The notes below the pieces were generated by a model. That model saw nothing but the letters and a program-made list of their open reading frames with translations, ran no database searches and was not told the origin of the DNA. DNA of 64,000 nt from Neobacillus cucumis (GTDB lineage Bacteria > Bacillota > Bacilli > Bacillales > Cytobacillaceae): positions 1 through 64,000 of the forward strand of contig NZ_PGVE01000052.1 of the NCBI RefSeq assembly GCF_002860255.1. Reading direction: 5' to 3'. Positions 43,910 through 55,784 of the stretch are shown here, one piece after another. The position numbers were made by a program, and so were the translations under genes. How positions within the stretch are numbered: the stretch's first letter is position 1; every line of letters starts with the position of its first letter.

Positions 43910-44497
43910 ATGAAACTGCTGATAATTTACACCTATCCAAATCATCAAAGTCTAAATTATGAATTTTTACAAAAAGTGCTGTTAGGCAGTAAGGAAAATT
44001 CTCATATCAAGGAGCTGCAAGTCCTAGATTTATATGAAGAGAATTTTAATCCACTCTTAGTCTTTAACGAACGAAAACGCAGACGAGACATGCATATCGA
44101 CCCGAGTACCGAAAAATATAGAAACCAAATTATATGGGCTGACAAGATTGTTTTTATCTACCCAATTTGGTGGGGGAGACCTCCATCCATGCTTATGGGA
44201 TATATAGATCAACTATTTGCATCTAATTTTGCGTATAAAGACAAGAAAGGACTTTTCCCAGAAGGGCTTTTAAAAGGAAAGTCCGTGGTTTGTATATCAA
44301 CCATGAAGGGACCTGCTTACTATCCATTGCTCTGGTTACATAATGCTCATAAAATTTTAATGAAGAGAGCCTTATTTAACTTCGTGGGAATCAAGAAAGT
44401 GAAATTTTTTGAGTTTGGGAATATGGAAAGTCCAAAAGGAAACCAATGGAAGAAGTTAGAGAGGATTTATAAATATTTCAAAAAGATACATCATTAA
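43910..44497 (+). CDS. NAD(P)H dehydrogenase (quinone)-like flavodoxin-fold protein
   Basis: 195-residue flavoprotein of the NQO1/MdaB/KefF fold. The N-terminal MKLLIIYTYPNHQSLNYEF binds the FMN/FAD phosphate, and IVFIYPIWWGRPPSMLMGYIDQLFASNFAY is the family flavin-binding signature. GGGGTG precedes the ATG. Divergent from a MarR gene with shared operators, a common arrangement for quinone or azo-compound detoxification in Bacillus. Confidence 0.85.
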   Translation: MKLLIIYTYPNHQSLNYEFLQKVLLGSKENSHIKELQVLDLYEENFNPLLVFNERKRRRDMHIDPSTEKYRNQIIWADKIVFIYPIWWGRPPSMLMGYIDQLFASNFAYKDKKGLFPEGLLKGKSVVCISTMKGPAYYPLLWLHNAHKILMKRALFNFVGIKKVKFFEFGNMESPKGNQWKKLERIYKYFKKIHH

Positions 44498-44568
44498 AAT
44501 GTTTAATATATAGCTAGGTGTTTAAACTAGGTATATATTACCAGTACAAATTCATCAAAAAAATACAA

Positions 44569-44604
44569 TGAAAGCGTTGACAATCTTGCTGAACCTGATA
44601 GAAT
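44569..44604 (+). promoter_or_regulatory. bgl operon promoter with overlapping cre site
   Basis: TTGACA (44577-44582) and TAGAAT (44599-44604) with a 16-bp spacer. A full-consensus cre, TGAAAGCGTTGACA (44569-44582), covers the -35, so CcpA should repress directly. Confidence 0.8.
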
Positions 44605-44634
44605 GAAAGCATAATCAATCAAATAAATCTATTA

Positions 44635-46701
<2,067 letters not shown>

Positions 46702-46706
46702 AGAAG

Positions 46707-46753
46707 CATGGGGACGGTTCTGCTGCTTCGGAAGCAAGAGAACCGTCCCCGTG
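46707..46753. repeat. GGGACGGTTCTC palindrome, copy 2 (after bglP)
   Basis: CATGGGGACGGTTCTGCTGC arm with the GCAAGAGAACCGTCCCCGTG arm; the inner arm has one mismatch. It starts 5 bp after the bglP stop. Confidence 0.9.
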
Positions 46754-46755
46754 TC

Positions 46756-46792
46756 AAAAAGTGCCTTACCCGGTGGGGGAAAGGCACTTTTT
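46756..46792 (+). terminator. terminator after bglP
   Basis: AAAAAGTGCCTT / AAAGGCACTTTTT around a G-rich loop, directly after the repeat. Confidence 0.85.
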
Positions 46793-46837
46793 GTTGTTTA
46801 GTGAAGTGTGATAGAATTTTAAGTTGAGGTGGGGAAA

Positions 46838-47605
46838 TTGGAGCAGCTGATTTATACACTTTTGGCTTATATAAATAATTCTCTTAATAAGGATATAAAT
46901 TATTACATAGCGAAAAGTCTTTTGGAACATATAAATAGGATAGAGAGTTTTTCGTTAGATACCGTTGCTGAGGCTTGTAATGTGGCTCCTTCTACTATTA
47001 ATCGTTTTTGTAAAAGAATAGGTTTTAAAAACTTTTCAAACCTAAGAAATAGTGTGTCCATTCCAATGGGAGTAAATTTGTATGAAAAAGCAGAAACAGA
47101 GTTAAGTACCCAGATGTTTTTAAAACAATTGAATGAGAATATTGAAATGATCGAAAATATCCCAATACTAAATATTGATCGAATCGTAAACCAAATTCAC
47201 CAATCGAGAAGAATTGTTATCTTAGGTTTTGAAAAGAATCAAATTCAAGCAATGGAATTACAAAAGAAATTATTTCTCTTTGGAAAGCTCTGCGAATGTG
47301 ATACTAATCTTTTTAAACAAATTGATGCATTATCTGATCTATCAGATGAAGACATGATCATAACGATTTCCATTCAGGGGAATATCCTTTCCTATCATTT
47401 TCCAATCATGGAAAAACTCAAAACCGCTAAAGGTAAGAAATTACTTATTACTTTTTCTAGTGACCTTTATAAATTGGAAATATTCCATGATATTTTGCAA
47501 TGCGGCAAAATTGAGAATAGCGGTGTCAGCAGTTTCACCCTTTTGCGATTGTTCGATGTATTAATCGACCGTTATCATCGCTTTTCGGTATCCAACTTCA
47601 GCTAG
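46838..47605 (+). CDS. RpiR-family transcriptional regulator
   Basis: 255-residue regulator with an N-terminal RpiR HTH (FSLDTVAEACNVAPSTINRFCKRIGFKNFSNLR, about residues 36-70) and a C-terminal SIS domain that would sense a phosphosugar (VNQIHQSRRIVILGFEKNQIQAMELQKKLFLFG). TTG at 46838 follows AGGTGGGG; a GTG at 46829 overlaps that site. It lies between bglP and bglH and presumably regulates them in response to a phospho-beta-glucoside, in addition to the RAT system. Confidence 0.85.
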   Translation: MEQLIYTLLAYINNSLNKDINYYIAKSLLEHINRIESFSLDTVAEACNVAPSTINRFCKRIGFKNFSNLRNSVSIPMGVNLYEKAETELSTQMFLKQLNENIEMIENIPILNIDRIVNQIHQSRRIVILGFEKNQIQAMELQKKLFLFGKLCECDTNLFKQIDALSDLSDEDMIITISIQGNILSYHFPIMEKLKTAKGKKLLITFSSDLYKLEIFHDILQCGKIENSGVSSFTLLRLFDVLIDRYHRFSVSNFS

Positions 47606-47610
47606 TCTTC

Positions 47611-47639
47611 AACTGGTCTTAAATAGACCAGTTTTTTTT
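47611..47639 (+). terminator. terminator of the RpiR gene
   Basis: AACTGGTCT / AGACCAGTT stem with loop TAAAT followed by eight T residues. Confidence 0.9.
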
Positions 47640-47671
47640 GTCTAATGATAGTATGCTTATCTTATAGCTGA

Positions 47672-49159
<1,488 letters not shown>

Positions 49160-49165
49160 TTATAT

Positions 49166-49214
49166 GCATGGGGACGGTTCTCTTGCTTCCGAAGCAAGAG
49201 AACCGTCCCCATGC
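49166..49214. repeat. GGGACGGTTCTC palindrome, copy 3 (after bglH)
   Basis: Nearly perfect 49-bp palindrome: GCATGGGGACGGTTCTCTTG arm and its complement ending CCGTCCCCATGC. It starts 6 bp after the bglH stop. Confidence 0.92.
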
Positions 49215-49293
49215 TTCGTTATTGGACATTTTCTCTATTTTAAAACTAGGCTTTTCCAATCGGAACAAGCTTCCTTTTCCTTCAATAAAATGA

Positions 49294-49317
49294 TACTAGC
49301 TGAGCTAGTACGTTTTT
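49294..49317. promoter_or_regulatory. palindrome upstream of the yoaI-like gene
   Basis: TACTAGCT-G-AGCTAGTA (49294-49310) is a perfect 8-bp inverted repeat with a single central base, followed by CGTTTTTT. It could be an operator or, with the T-run, a leader terminator; the one-base loop favours a DNA operator. Confidence 0.45.
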
Positions 49318-49349
49318 TAGAGTACGCCACATAAGGGAGTAGGGGGAAA

Positions 49350-50801
49350 ATGGGAATCATTAACGGAAAAGAGTTTATTGAACGTTTAAATAGGCTGAAA
49401 AATGAAGTTTGGTATGATGGTGAAAAAATTAAGGGTGAAATTTCAGAGCATCCTGCCTTTAAAGGGATCATGAAGTCCAAGGCATCCCTTTATGATTTAC
49501 AAAATGATCCCGAGCTTAAAGAGGAGATGATTTTCTTTCTACCGGATAAAGAAGAACCTGTAGGAATCTCCTATTTGCAGCCAAAAACAAAAGAGGATTT
49601 AAAGCGAAGGAGAAGGATGATCGAACACTGGGCGCGGTTTACTCATGGGATGATGGGGAGAAGTCCGGACTATATGAACACAGCTGTTATGAGCTTTGCC
49701 TCCTCTGCCTCTCTTTTAAAGGGGAGGGAAAATTGTTTTCCTGAGAACATAGAAGCCTTATACAAACGGGCAATGGAGCAAGACCTCTCATTCACACATA
49801 CTTTTATTACCCCCCAGGTCAATCGTGCTCAAGGCTATTTGGAATTATCCGACCAGCCGATCTCCGCTAAGGTGATTGATAGAAATGAAAAGGGAATAGT
49901 TATCAAAGGTGCCCGCTTGCTTGCGACTCAAGGTGGTTTGACGGATGAGGTTTTGGTGATTACCGCTCCAAGGTTATTTTTAGATCCCGATGAGGCCTTT
50001 GCCTTCTCCATTCCCTCTAATACAGAAGGATTAAAATTTATTTGCCGAGAATCATTTGTAGGAGGAGAATCCTCTTTTAATCATCCCCTTAGTTCAAGAT
50101 ATGAGGAAATGGATTCTATTGTTGTTTTTGAAAATGTGTTAGTACCATGGGACCGGGTATTTTATTACGACAATGTCGAAGCGGCTAATGACTTCATGAA
50201 TCTAAGTTCCTTCCACACCTTTGCTTACCATCAAGTGGTCACAAGGCAAATCGTAAAAATAGAATTTATTCTGGGTGTTGCTCAACTTCTTGTCCAAACG
50301 ATAAATGTTAGTGAGTATCAACATATCCAGGAAAAACTATCTGAAATCATGATTGGTCTTGAAACAATGAAGGCCTTACTTGAGAAGTCGGAAAACGATG
50401 CAGAAATAGATGAGTGGGGTCTGATGCGTCCTAGTACGCTTCCGTTGCAGATTGCATGTAACACTTTTCCTAAGATTTATCCCCGTTTCAGCGAAATTAT
50501 TCAATTAATCGGAGCTAGTGGAATGGTTTCATTACCAACCGAGAAATCTTTTAATTCAGAAATAAGACCAGAATTAGACCAGTATCTACAAGCCAAATCT
50601 ATGAATGCCGAGGATCGTGTTAAGATATTTCGTCTGGCATGGGACCTAACCATGAGTTCATTTGGTACACGGCAAACTCACTATGAAAGATACTTCTTTG
50701 GCGACCCTATTCGATTATCTAGCAATTTATACCGGACCTATCAAAAAGAAAGCCATGTTAAAAGAATAAGTGAATTTTTAGATCTAAAAGATATAGAGTG
50801 A
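49350..50801 (+). CDS. yoaI: HpaB-family flavin-dependent aromatic hydroxylase (YoaI-like)
   Basis: 483-residue FADH2-utilising monooxygenase of the 4-hydroxyphenylacetate 3-hydroxylase (HpaB) family. RSPDYMNTAVMSF near residue 103, HTFITPQVNRAQ near 148 (FAD/substrate site), FENVLVPWDRVF near 264 and IGASGMVSLPTEKSF near 390 are family motifs; its length equals that of Bacillus YoaI. GTAGGGGG precedes the ATG. A reductase partner supplying FADH2 is not encoded nearby. Confidence 0.85.
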   Translation: MGIINGKEFIERLNRLKNEVWYDGEKIKGEISEHPAFKGIMKSKASLYDLQNDPELKEEMIFFLPDKEEPVGISYLQPKTKEDLKRRRRMIEHWARFTHGMMGRSPDYMNTAVMSFASSASLLKGRENCFPENIEALYKRAMEQDLSFTHTFITPQVNRAQGYLELSDQPISAKVIDRNEKGIVIKGARLLATQGGLTDEVLVITAPRLFLDPDEAFAFSIPSNTEGLKFICRESFVGGESSFNHPLSSRYEEMDSIVVFENVLVPWDRVFYYDNVEAANDFMNLSSFHTFAYHQVVTRQIVKIEFILGVAQLLVQTINVSEYQHIQEKLSEIMIGLETMKALLEKSENDAEIDEWGLMRPSTLPLQIACNTFPKIYPRFSEIIQLIGASGMVSLPTEKSFNSEIRPELDQYLQAKSMNAEDRVKIFRLAWDLTMSSFGTRQTHYERYFFGDPIRLSSNLYRTYQKESHVKRISEFLDLKDIE

Positions 50802-50802
50802 A

Positions 50803-50850
50803 CATGGGGACGGTTCTCCTGCTTTTGGAAGCAGGAGAACCGTCCCCATG
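50803..50850. repeat. GGGACGGTTCTC palindrome, copy 4 (after yoaI)
   Basis: CATGGGGACGGTTCTCCTGC arm against GCAGGAGAACCGTCCCCATG. Here the inner arm reads CCTGC/GCAGG instead of CTTGC/GCAAG, a paired change. It starts 1 bp after the yoaI stop. Confidence 0.92.
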
Positions 50851-50863
50851 CTTTCAAAATCGT

Positions 50864-50918
50864 GTATAATAGAGGTTGCCAGGTTCCATTCTGTGAGCCA
50901 TGGGTGACAGAATGGAGG
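50864..50918 (+). promoter_or_regulatory. -10 box and ribosome-site hairpin of the secreted protein gene
   Basis: TATAAT at 50864-50869 is followed by a 9-bp stem CCATTCTGT (50886-50894) / ACAGAATGG (50907-50915). The right arm runs into the TGGAGG ribosome site at 50913-50918, so folding would partly mask it. Confidence 0.45.
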
Positions 50919-50926
50919 ATTAACTT

Positions 50927-51799
50927 GTGAAAAAACTAGTCATTTCAGCAGTTGTCTTTTTCTCTATTTTTTCGGGGGGCTTTGGAGGGAGTGCAAAAGC
51001 ATCCGGGGCGCAAACCTTGGCTACCTGGCTGTGGAATCCGTGGAAACTTGTGAATGATGAATCAGGTACTCTTGCCTTTCTCGAAGGAAAAAACGTAAAC
51101 AAGGTATATTTGCAAATAGATCGTGAGATACCGCTAACGGTTTACCGAAGCTTTATCGAGAAAGCTTCTGCCAAAGGAATCAAAATCTACGCACTTGATG
51201 GTGGACCTAACTGGGTAGCTCCAAAAGTGGATAGAAACCTAGACCTATTGATGAATTGGTTAAAAACGTACCAAAATGGATCATCTTCTTCCCAAAAGTT
51301 TGCTGGTGTCCATTTAGATGTGGAGCCCTATTTATACAGCGGCTGGTCAACCAACCAGGCTGGAATCATAAAATCATATCAAGCCCTATTGTTGAAAGCA
51401 AAAAGCAGTGCTGCTGTTTTAGCTGTGCCGCTAGAAGCAGACATTCCCTTCTGGTTTGATGAAACTGCCTATAAAAACACATATGGAAGAGGAACATTAG
51501 CTGAATGGGTAATAGCTAATACAAATAGCGTTACAATTATGGCTTATCGGGATTCGGCATCAATGATCATTGATCTTGTAAAAAATGAAATTGCCCTTGC
51601 AGGTAATTATAATAAGCAGCTAGTCGTTGGTGTAGAAACAGGAGAGACAAGTGAAGGTGAATCCATTTCCTTTTATGAAGAAGGAGAAGCTTATATGAAC
51701 CAGGAGCTGGCGAAGGTAGAAAGCTTTTATGCCGGGACATCTGGGTATAGTGGTGTAGCTGTTCACCATTTTGACAGCTGGCAGTCAATGAAACCATAA
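50927..51799 (+). CDS. secreted TIM-barrel-like protein, possible glycosidase
   Basis: 290-residue exported protein: signal peptide 1-26 with cleavage near AKASG. The body looks like an alpha/beta barrel: repeated short strands (NKVYLQIDREIP, GIKIYALDGGPNWV, FAGVHLDVEPYL, VLAVPLEADIPFW, SVTIMAYRD, LVVGVETGE, GVAVHHFDSW). Acidic residues at strand ends (Asp and Glu in HLDVEPY, Glu in VETGE) are plausible catalytic residues of a glycoside hydrolase. GTG at 50927 follows AATGGAGGA. Family not recognised with certainty. Confidence 0.7.
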   Translation: MKKLVISAVVFFSIFSGGFGGSAKASGAQTLATWLWNPWKLVNDESGTLAFLEGKNVNKVYLQIDREIPLTVYRSFIEKASAKGIKIYALDGGPNWVAPKVDRNLDLLMNWLKTYQNGSSSSQKFAGVHLDVEPYLYSGWSTNQAGIIKSYQALLLKAKSSAAVLAVPLEADIPFWFDETAYKNTYGRGTLAEWVIANTNSVTIMAYRDSASMIIDLVKNEIALAGNYNKQLVVGVETGETSEGESISFYEEGEAYMNQELAKVESFYAGTSGYSGVAVHHFDSWQSMKP

Positions 51800-51842
51800 A
51801 AATAGCAGCGACGTTCATATTGGACGGTGCTGCTATTTTTTA
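51800..51842 (+). terminator. terminator of the secreted protein gene
   Basis: AAAATAGCAGC / GCTGCTATTTTTT, 11-bp stem with a 19-nt loop and a T-run. Confidence 0.85.
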
Positions 51843-51865
51843 TGTTTAAGATAAGGTTTTCTAGA

Positions 51866-51917
51866 GAAAAAGAGACAGCCCAGGGTCTAATTTTAGACTT
51901 ATGGGACTGGACTGCTC
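51866..51917 (-). terminator. terminator of the GS-amidase-permease operon
   Basis: Minus-strand GAGCAGTCCAGTCCC pairs with GGGCTGTCTC, with an inner GTCTAAAATTAGAC, and ends in TTTTTCTC. Confidence 0.65.
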
Positions 51918-51939
51918 TAGTTAATTTCTCTTGCGATTA

Positions 51940-53280
51940 TTAAATATCCAGTGAAGTGGCTGATGCCTTAAATACTTTAGTTATAATGAATAGATAAACA
52001 GCACCAATAATAACCCAAATTACCCCAAGTTTAATTGCAGTTATATCCATTCCTTTCATTACATATCCAATGACAAGGAATCCGATAAGCGGAAGAATTA
52101 GATGCCGAACAAACTGCTTTGACTTTTGGCGAATCATATAATGATTAATAACCGATACATGGAGGACCAGGAACCCTGTCAATGCTCCGAAATTAACAAT
52201 ATTAGTTAGAACACCAATATTACTTTGGAAGATTAACCCAACAATTAACGATACAGTTGCAACTAGAATCGTAGAAATGTAGGGGGTTTTAAACTTCGGA
52301 TGAACCTTTGCAAGGATAGCAGGCAATTTACGGTCACGTGCCATAGAAAACAAGATTCTTGAAATAGCTGCTTGAGCAGCAAGTGCATTTGCGATTCCCC
52401 AAGAGAAGGCCGTAGCGATAATGGTTAAATTCTTTAACCAGGCTCCGCCAGCTTTTCCTGCGATCACGTAGAAGGCTGTGTCTAGATTGGTTAAACTTAA
52501 GCCGGCCCCAAGGTCACTGGCTACCCAAGTCTGGACAATAAATAACACACCTACGATAAGAAGGGCTGAAATGGTAGCTTTACCTACTACTTTACTGCCT
52601 CCCTTTACTTCCTCAGACATTGTGGAAATACCATCAAACCCCAGGAAGGACAATACAGCAATAGACACTGCCCCCATTACCAGCGATAAATTAAATTCGC
52701 CTGGATTAAAAATAGGCTTTGTAGTTAAATGTCCGTTTCCAACTCCTTGAGACAGAGCTACGATACCGACAACGATAAAGATTCCTAATACGATAAATTC
52801 CAAGATTAAGATAATCTTATTGGCTTTTGCGGTAAACTCTACCCCAAAAACGTTAATAACAGTATTAATTAAGATAAATAGAATCAGCCATGCCCAAATT
52901 GGGATAGACGGGATTAATGCGGTTAGGGCCGCGGCACTAACGAGATATAAAAGTGCAGGAACTAGGATATAATCAAGCAAGATAGCCCATCCTGCAAGGA
53001 AGCCTACCTTGTCATTGATTCCTCGTTGGGCATAGGCATACACCGAGCCAGCAATTGGGAAAGCTTCGGACATTCTTGCATAACTCAAAGCCGTGAAGAT
53101 CATTCCGGCCATCCCAATCATATACGCCAAAGCTACCATTCCCTTAGAAGCATCAGCAATATAACCGTAAACGCCAAAAGGAGCAATGGGTACCATGAAA
53201 ATCATCCCGTAAATCAATAAATCCCAAAAGGTAAGTGCTCTCTTTAATTCCTGCTTGTAACCGAAATTCTCTAATGACAT
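51940..53280 (-). CDS. APC-family amino acid/amine permease
   Basis: 446-residue, 12-helix amino acid-polyamine-organocation transporter. TFWDLLIYGMIFMVPIAPFGVYG near residue 16 is the unwound helix 1 substrate site, and SFLGFDGISTMSEEVKGG near 215 is the helix 6 region. It is the last gene of a minus-strand operon with a formamidase-like and a glutamine-synthetase-like enzyme, which suggests import of an amine or amide (for example a putrescine-like compound) for gamma-glutamylation. GGGGAAAAG lies before the ATG. Confidence 0.85.
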   Translation of the reverse strand: MSLENFGYKQELKRALTFWDLLIYGMIFMVPIAPFGVYGYIADASKGMVALAYMIGMAGMIFTALSYARMSEAFPIAGSVYAYAQRGINDKVGFLAGWAILLDYILVPALLYLVSAAALTALIPSIPIWAWLILFILINTVINVFGVEFTAKANKIILILEFIVLGIFIVVGIVALSQGVGNGHLTTKPIFNPGEFNLSLVMGAVSIAVLSFLGFDGISTMSEEVKGGSKVVGKATISALLIVGVLFIVQTWVASDLGAGLSLTNLDTAFYVIAGKAGGAWLKNLTIIATAFSWGIANALAAQAAISRILFSMARDRKLPAILAKVHPKFKTPYISTILVATVSLIVGLIFQSNIGVLTNIVNFGALTGFLVLHVSVINHYMIRQKSKQFVRHLILPLIGFLVIGYVMKGMDITAIKLGVIWVIIGAVYLFIITKVFKASATSLDI

Positions 53281-53299
53281 GTTCTTTTCCCCCAGTTCC

Positions 53300-54199
53300 T
53301 TAAATGGTTATTTTGAGTTGACGAACAATGGACAAAGGTAATTCAAAGCGAGCGGTTTTCAGTGGATCAACCACTTGTGAAATTTGTAAATTTCCCCCAA
53401 TACTTAGTAAAGCGATCGCATCATGTTTGGTTAAGCCAGCTTCTGTTTCCAAAAAATCCACCATATTTTTTGTTGCCGTCGTAGCCGCATCATCGAGAAG
53501 TTTCTCCGAAGCAATGGTATAGAGTGCATGCTCTGTTTTCGCCATAGGGACTTTCCATTGCTTTCCTTTGATCACATTAACGGTAACGGTAACTTCTCCT
53601 GGAATCTCTACCCCGCAAACGGAAACCTCTCCGTCTCCCATAGCAGCATGCAGATCTCCCAGTGCTAATAAGGCACCTTCTACATTGACGGGTAAATAAA
53701 GCGTGGTACCCTCTGTAATCACTTTTGAATCCATATTTCCACCATGTTTATCAGGTGTGCCGCAAGAAATCGATTCTCCCCCAGCTGGAGCAGTTCCAAT
53801 TACACCAATCATCGGGTTCATAGGCAGTTCGATTTTTTCTAGGAAAATCGCTTTTCCATCACGAATGGGAACGATTCGAATCACATTCTCGCTTAACTCC
53901 TCACCTATCACCCCAAGTCCTGGCCCAGTCACCATAACACCTTGATCCGCTAATTGAATCTTTTCTATTTTTACTTCTAAAATATCTCCTGGCTCTGCTC
54001 CTTCTACAAAGACAGGTCCAGTTGCGGGGTTGATTCGGTCCCAATCTAATTCATTAAAGGGTGTGTCTGCAGAAGTAATCTGATTTTCAAAACAATCACA
54101 GGTTTCAAACACAATTGTTGAACCATTCTCTGCATAAAGAGCTGGTTTGTTTTTATCAGACATAGCGTAAACTAAATTTTTTTTCTCTACTCGATACAT
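53300..54199 (-). CDS. acetamidase/formamidase family protein
   Basis: 299-residue FmdA/AmdA-type amidase. The N-terminal GSTIVFETCDCFENQI, the central VFVEGAEPGDILEVKIEKI, CGTPDKHGGNMDSKVI and GDLHAAMGDGEVSVCGVEIPGEV are family signatures with the metal-binding Asp/His residues. It hydrolyses short amides or possibly the gamma-glutamyl product of the adjacent enzyme. TGGAGG precedes the ATG. It lies 21 bp after the GS-like gene and 19 bp before the permease gene. Confidence 0.87.
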   Translation of the reverse strand: MYRVEKKNLVYAMSDKNKPALYAENGSTIVFETCDCFENQITSADTPFNELDWDRINPATGPVFVEGAEPGDILEVKIEKIQLADQGVMVTGPGLGVIGEELSENVIRIVPIRDGKAIFLEKIELPMNPMIGVIGTAPAGGESISCGTPDKHGGNMDSKVITEGTTLYLPVNVEGALLALGDLHAAMGDGEVSVCGVEIPGEVTVTVNVIKGKQWKVPMAKTEHALYTIASEKLLDDAATTATKNMVDFLETEAGLTKHDAIALLSIGGNLQISQVVDPLKTARFELPLSIVRQLKITI

Positions 54200-54220
54200 A
54201 CTAAACCTCCACTATTGTTG

Positions 54221-55561
54221 TTAAAAAATATCCTGGTATTCTTGTATTTCCCAATCGGTTACGTGGAACATGAAACGTTCGCACTCTGCCTGTCTCAGGG
54301 TAAGATAATCCATCATAAACGACTCCCCGAGCATTTCTTTAAAAAATGTATCCATTGTAAGAACATTGATGGCTTCCCAAAGTGACCTTGGAAGCGGCTC
54401 AAAATCCGAATGATAGGCATCCTGATTTTGTAGTGGCGAAGTTGGCTCTATTTTGTTACGAATCCCGTCTAAGCCTGCAGCTAAAATAGCGGCAAGGGAT
54501 AAATAAGGATTGGTATCTGCTCCAGATAAACGGTGCTCTAATCGGGTATTCACTCCCCTTTGCCCCGGGATGCGGATCATTGCTCCGCGATGATCATAAC
54601 CCCAAGTGTTCGTCGATGGGGCAAAAGAATACGGCTTAAGTCGTTTGTAGCTATTAACTGTCGGATTCACGAGTGCACATAAAGCACGGGCATGCTGTTG
54701 CTGACCGCCGATAAACCACCGGCAAAAATCAGACAAGCCATCCGGTGCTGATGCATCGTCAAACAAATTTTGATCTTTTTCATTATGAATGGATAAATTT
54801 AAATGGGCACCGCTTCCACTCATATCATTGATCGGTTTACTCATGAAAGTGGCTTTATAGCCTTTAGCATGTAGAATTTCTTTAATGCTTGTCCGGTAGT
54901 AAAAAGCCATATCAGCAATTTCTAAATTCCAAAATGGGGAATGAGTTACTTCAAATTGTCCCGAACCATACTCCGTATTGGCTACTTCAGGTCCAGCTCC
55001 CATTTCAGAAAGACCATTCAACAAGGAAACAAATATATCTTCCACTTGCGATTGTTTCGTTTCAGAAAAACAGTGTAATCCTTTCCATGCCGGTTCCAGC
55101 CCCTCTGCAGTTTCTTTAAAGACGTAAAATTCGTATTCGAAAGCTCCATAAACTCGATAGCCCAATTTTTTATATTCTTCTAGAACTCGCTTTAACACGT
55201 AGCGTGGAGCTGTTTCGATCGGTGTGCCGTCCCCTTTGTAAAGATCCCCAATCAGCCTTGCTATTCCGGTTTTATAGGGGAGAGGGCCAAATGTTGAGTA
55301 ATCCGGTTGGATTTCCCAGCTTGGATATCCCCCGCTAAATCCTGCTCCAACCTTTGTTTGTACCGTTTCAGAAGTATCCATAGAAAATAGCACTGATGGA
55401 AAGGAAATACGTCCACTTGTTCCCATTTCTAAGAACTTTTGCACTGGAATGTACCTTGCCCGGGCGATATTAGAGTTATCATTTAGCGACATACGTACTG
55501 TATGAATTTGGTAATCCCGCGCCATTTGTTGAATATGATGCTGCCAATCAGCTTCTCTCAA
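54221..55561 (-). CDS. glutamine synthetase-like (gamma-glutamylamide synthetase family)
   Basis: 446-residue GS-fold enzyme. Metal-binding Glu residues are in YGAFEYEFYVFKE (near 140-152) and NTEYGSGQFEVTHSPF; the ATP/glutamate-site regions are SGSGAHLNLSIHN and LKPYSFAPSTNTWGYDHRGAMIRIPG, with the late LEHRLSGADTNPYLSLAAILAAGLDGI. Absence of the usual GlnA adenylylation loop and linkage to an amidase and permease point to gamma-glutamylation of an amine, as in PuuA/IpuC-type enzymes. TTG at 55561 follows AAGGGAGAG. First gene of the operon. Confidence 0.82.
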   Translation of the reverse strand: MREADWQHHIQQMARDYQIHTVRMSLNDNSNIARARYIPVQKFLEMGTSGRISFPSVLFSMDTSETVQTKVGAGFSGGYPSWEIQPDYSTFGPLPYKTGIARLIGDLYKGDGTPIETAPRYVLKRVLEEYKKLGYRVYGAFEYEFYVFKETAEGLEPAWKGLHCFSETKQSQVEDIFVSLLNGLSEMGAGPEVANTEYGSGQFEVTHSPFWNLEIADMAFYYRTSIKEILHAKGYKATFMSKPINDMSGSGAHLNLSIHNEKDQNLFDDASAPDGLSDFCRWFIGGQQQHARALCALVNPTVNSYKRLKPYSFAPSTNTWGYDHRGAMIRIPGQRGVNTRLEHRLSGADTNPYLSLAAILAAGLDGIRNKIEPTSPLQNQDAYHSDFEPLPRSLWEAINVLTMDTFFKEMLGESFMMDYLTLRQAECERFMFHVTDWEIQEYQDIF

Positions 55562-55581
55562 TCTAGCACACTCTCCCTTCT

Positions 55582-55646
55582 GTTCAATTATGAACCGTTG
55601 ATAGTTAATTTTTATTTAATATACAAAATATTTTTACTTTTTTCAA
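55582..55646 (-). promoter_or_regulatory. sigma-A promoter and inverted repeat of the GS operon
   Basis: Minus-strand TTGAAA (plus 55641-55646) and TATATT (plus 55618-55623) with a 17-bp spacer. Downstream of it, the inverted repeat GTTCA-ATTA-TGAAC (55582-55595) is a candidate regulator site; the half-site ATTATGAAC recurs at 55701-55709 before the AAA+ gene. No -24/-12 sigma-54 element is visible. Confidence 0.6.
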
Positions 55647-55665
55647 CTGTTTTTATTTTCTTTTA

Positions 55666-55694
55666 TTGACAATGGTACGTTAATAAACCATAAT
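55666..55694 (+). promoter_or_regulatory. sigma-A promoter of the AAA+ regulator gene
   Basis: TTGACA (55666-55671) and CATAAT (55689-55694) with a 17-bp spacer, divergent from the GS operon promoter. Confidence 0.65.
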
Positions 55695-55784
55695 AATATG
55701 ATTATGAACATTTTAAGTTAATAAATGCGGTTCAATTTTGTTTTGGATTTCTTAAAGTTGAACCAATGTAGAGGTGAGGCTATC

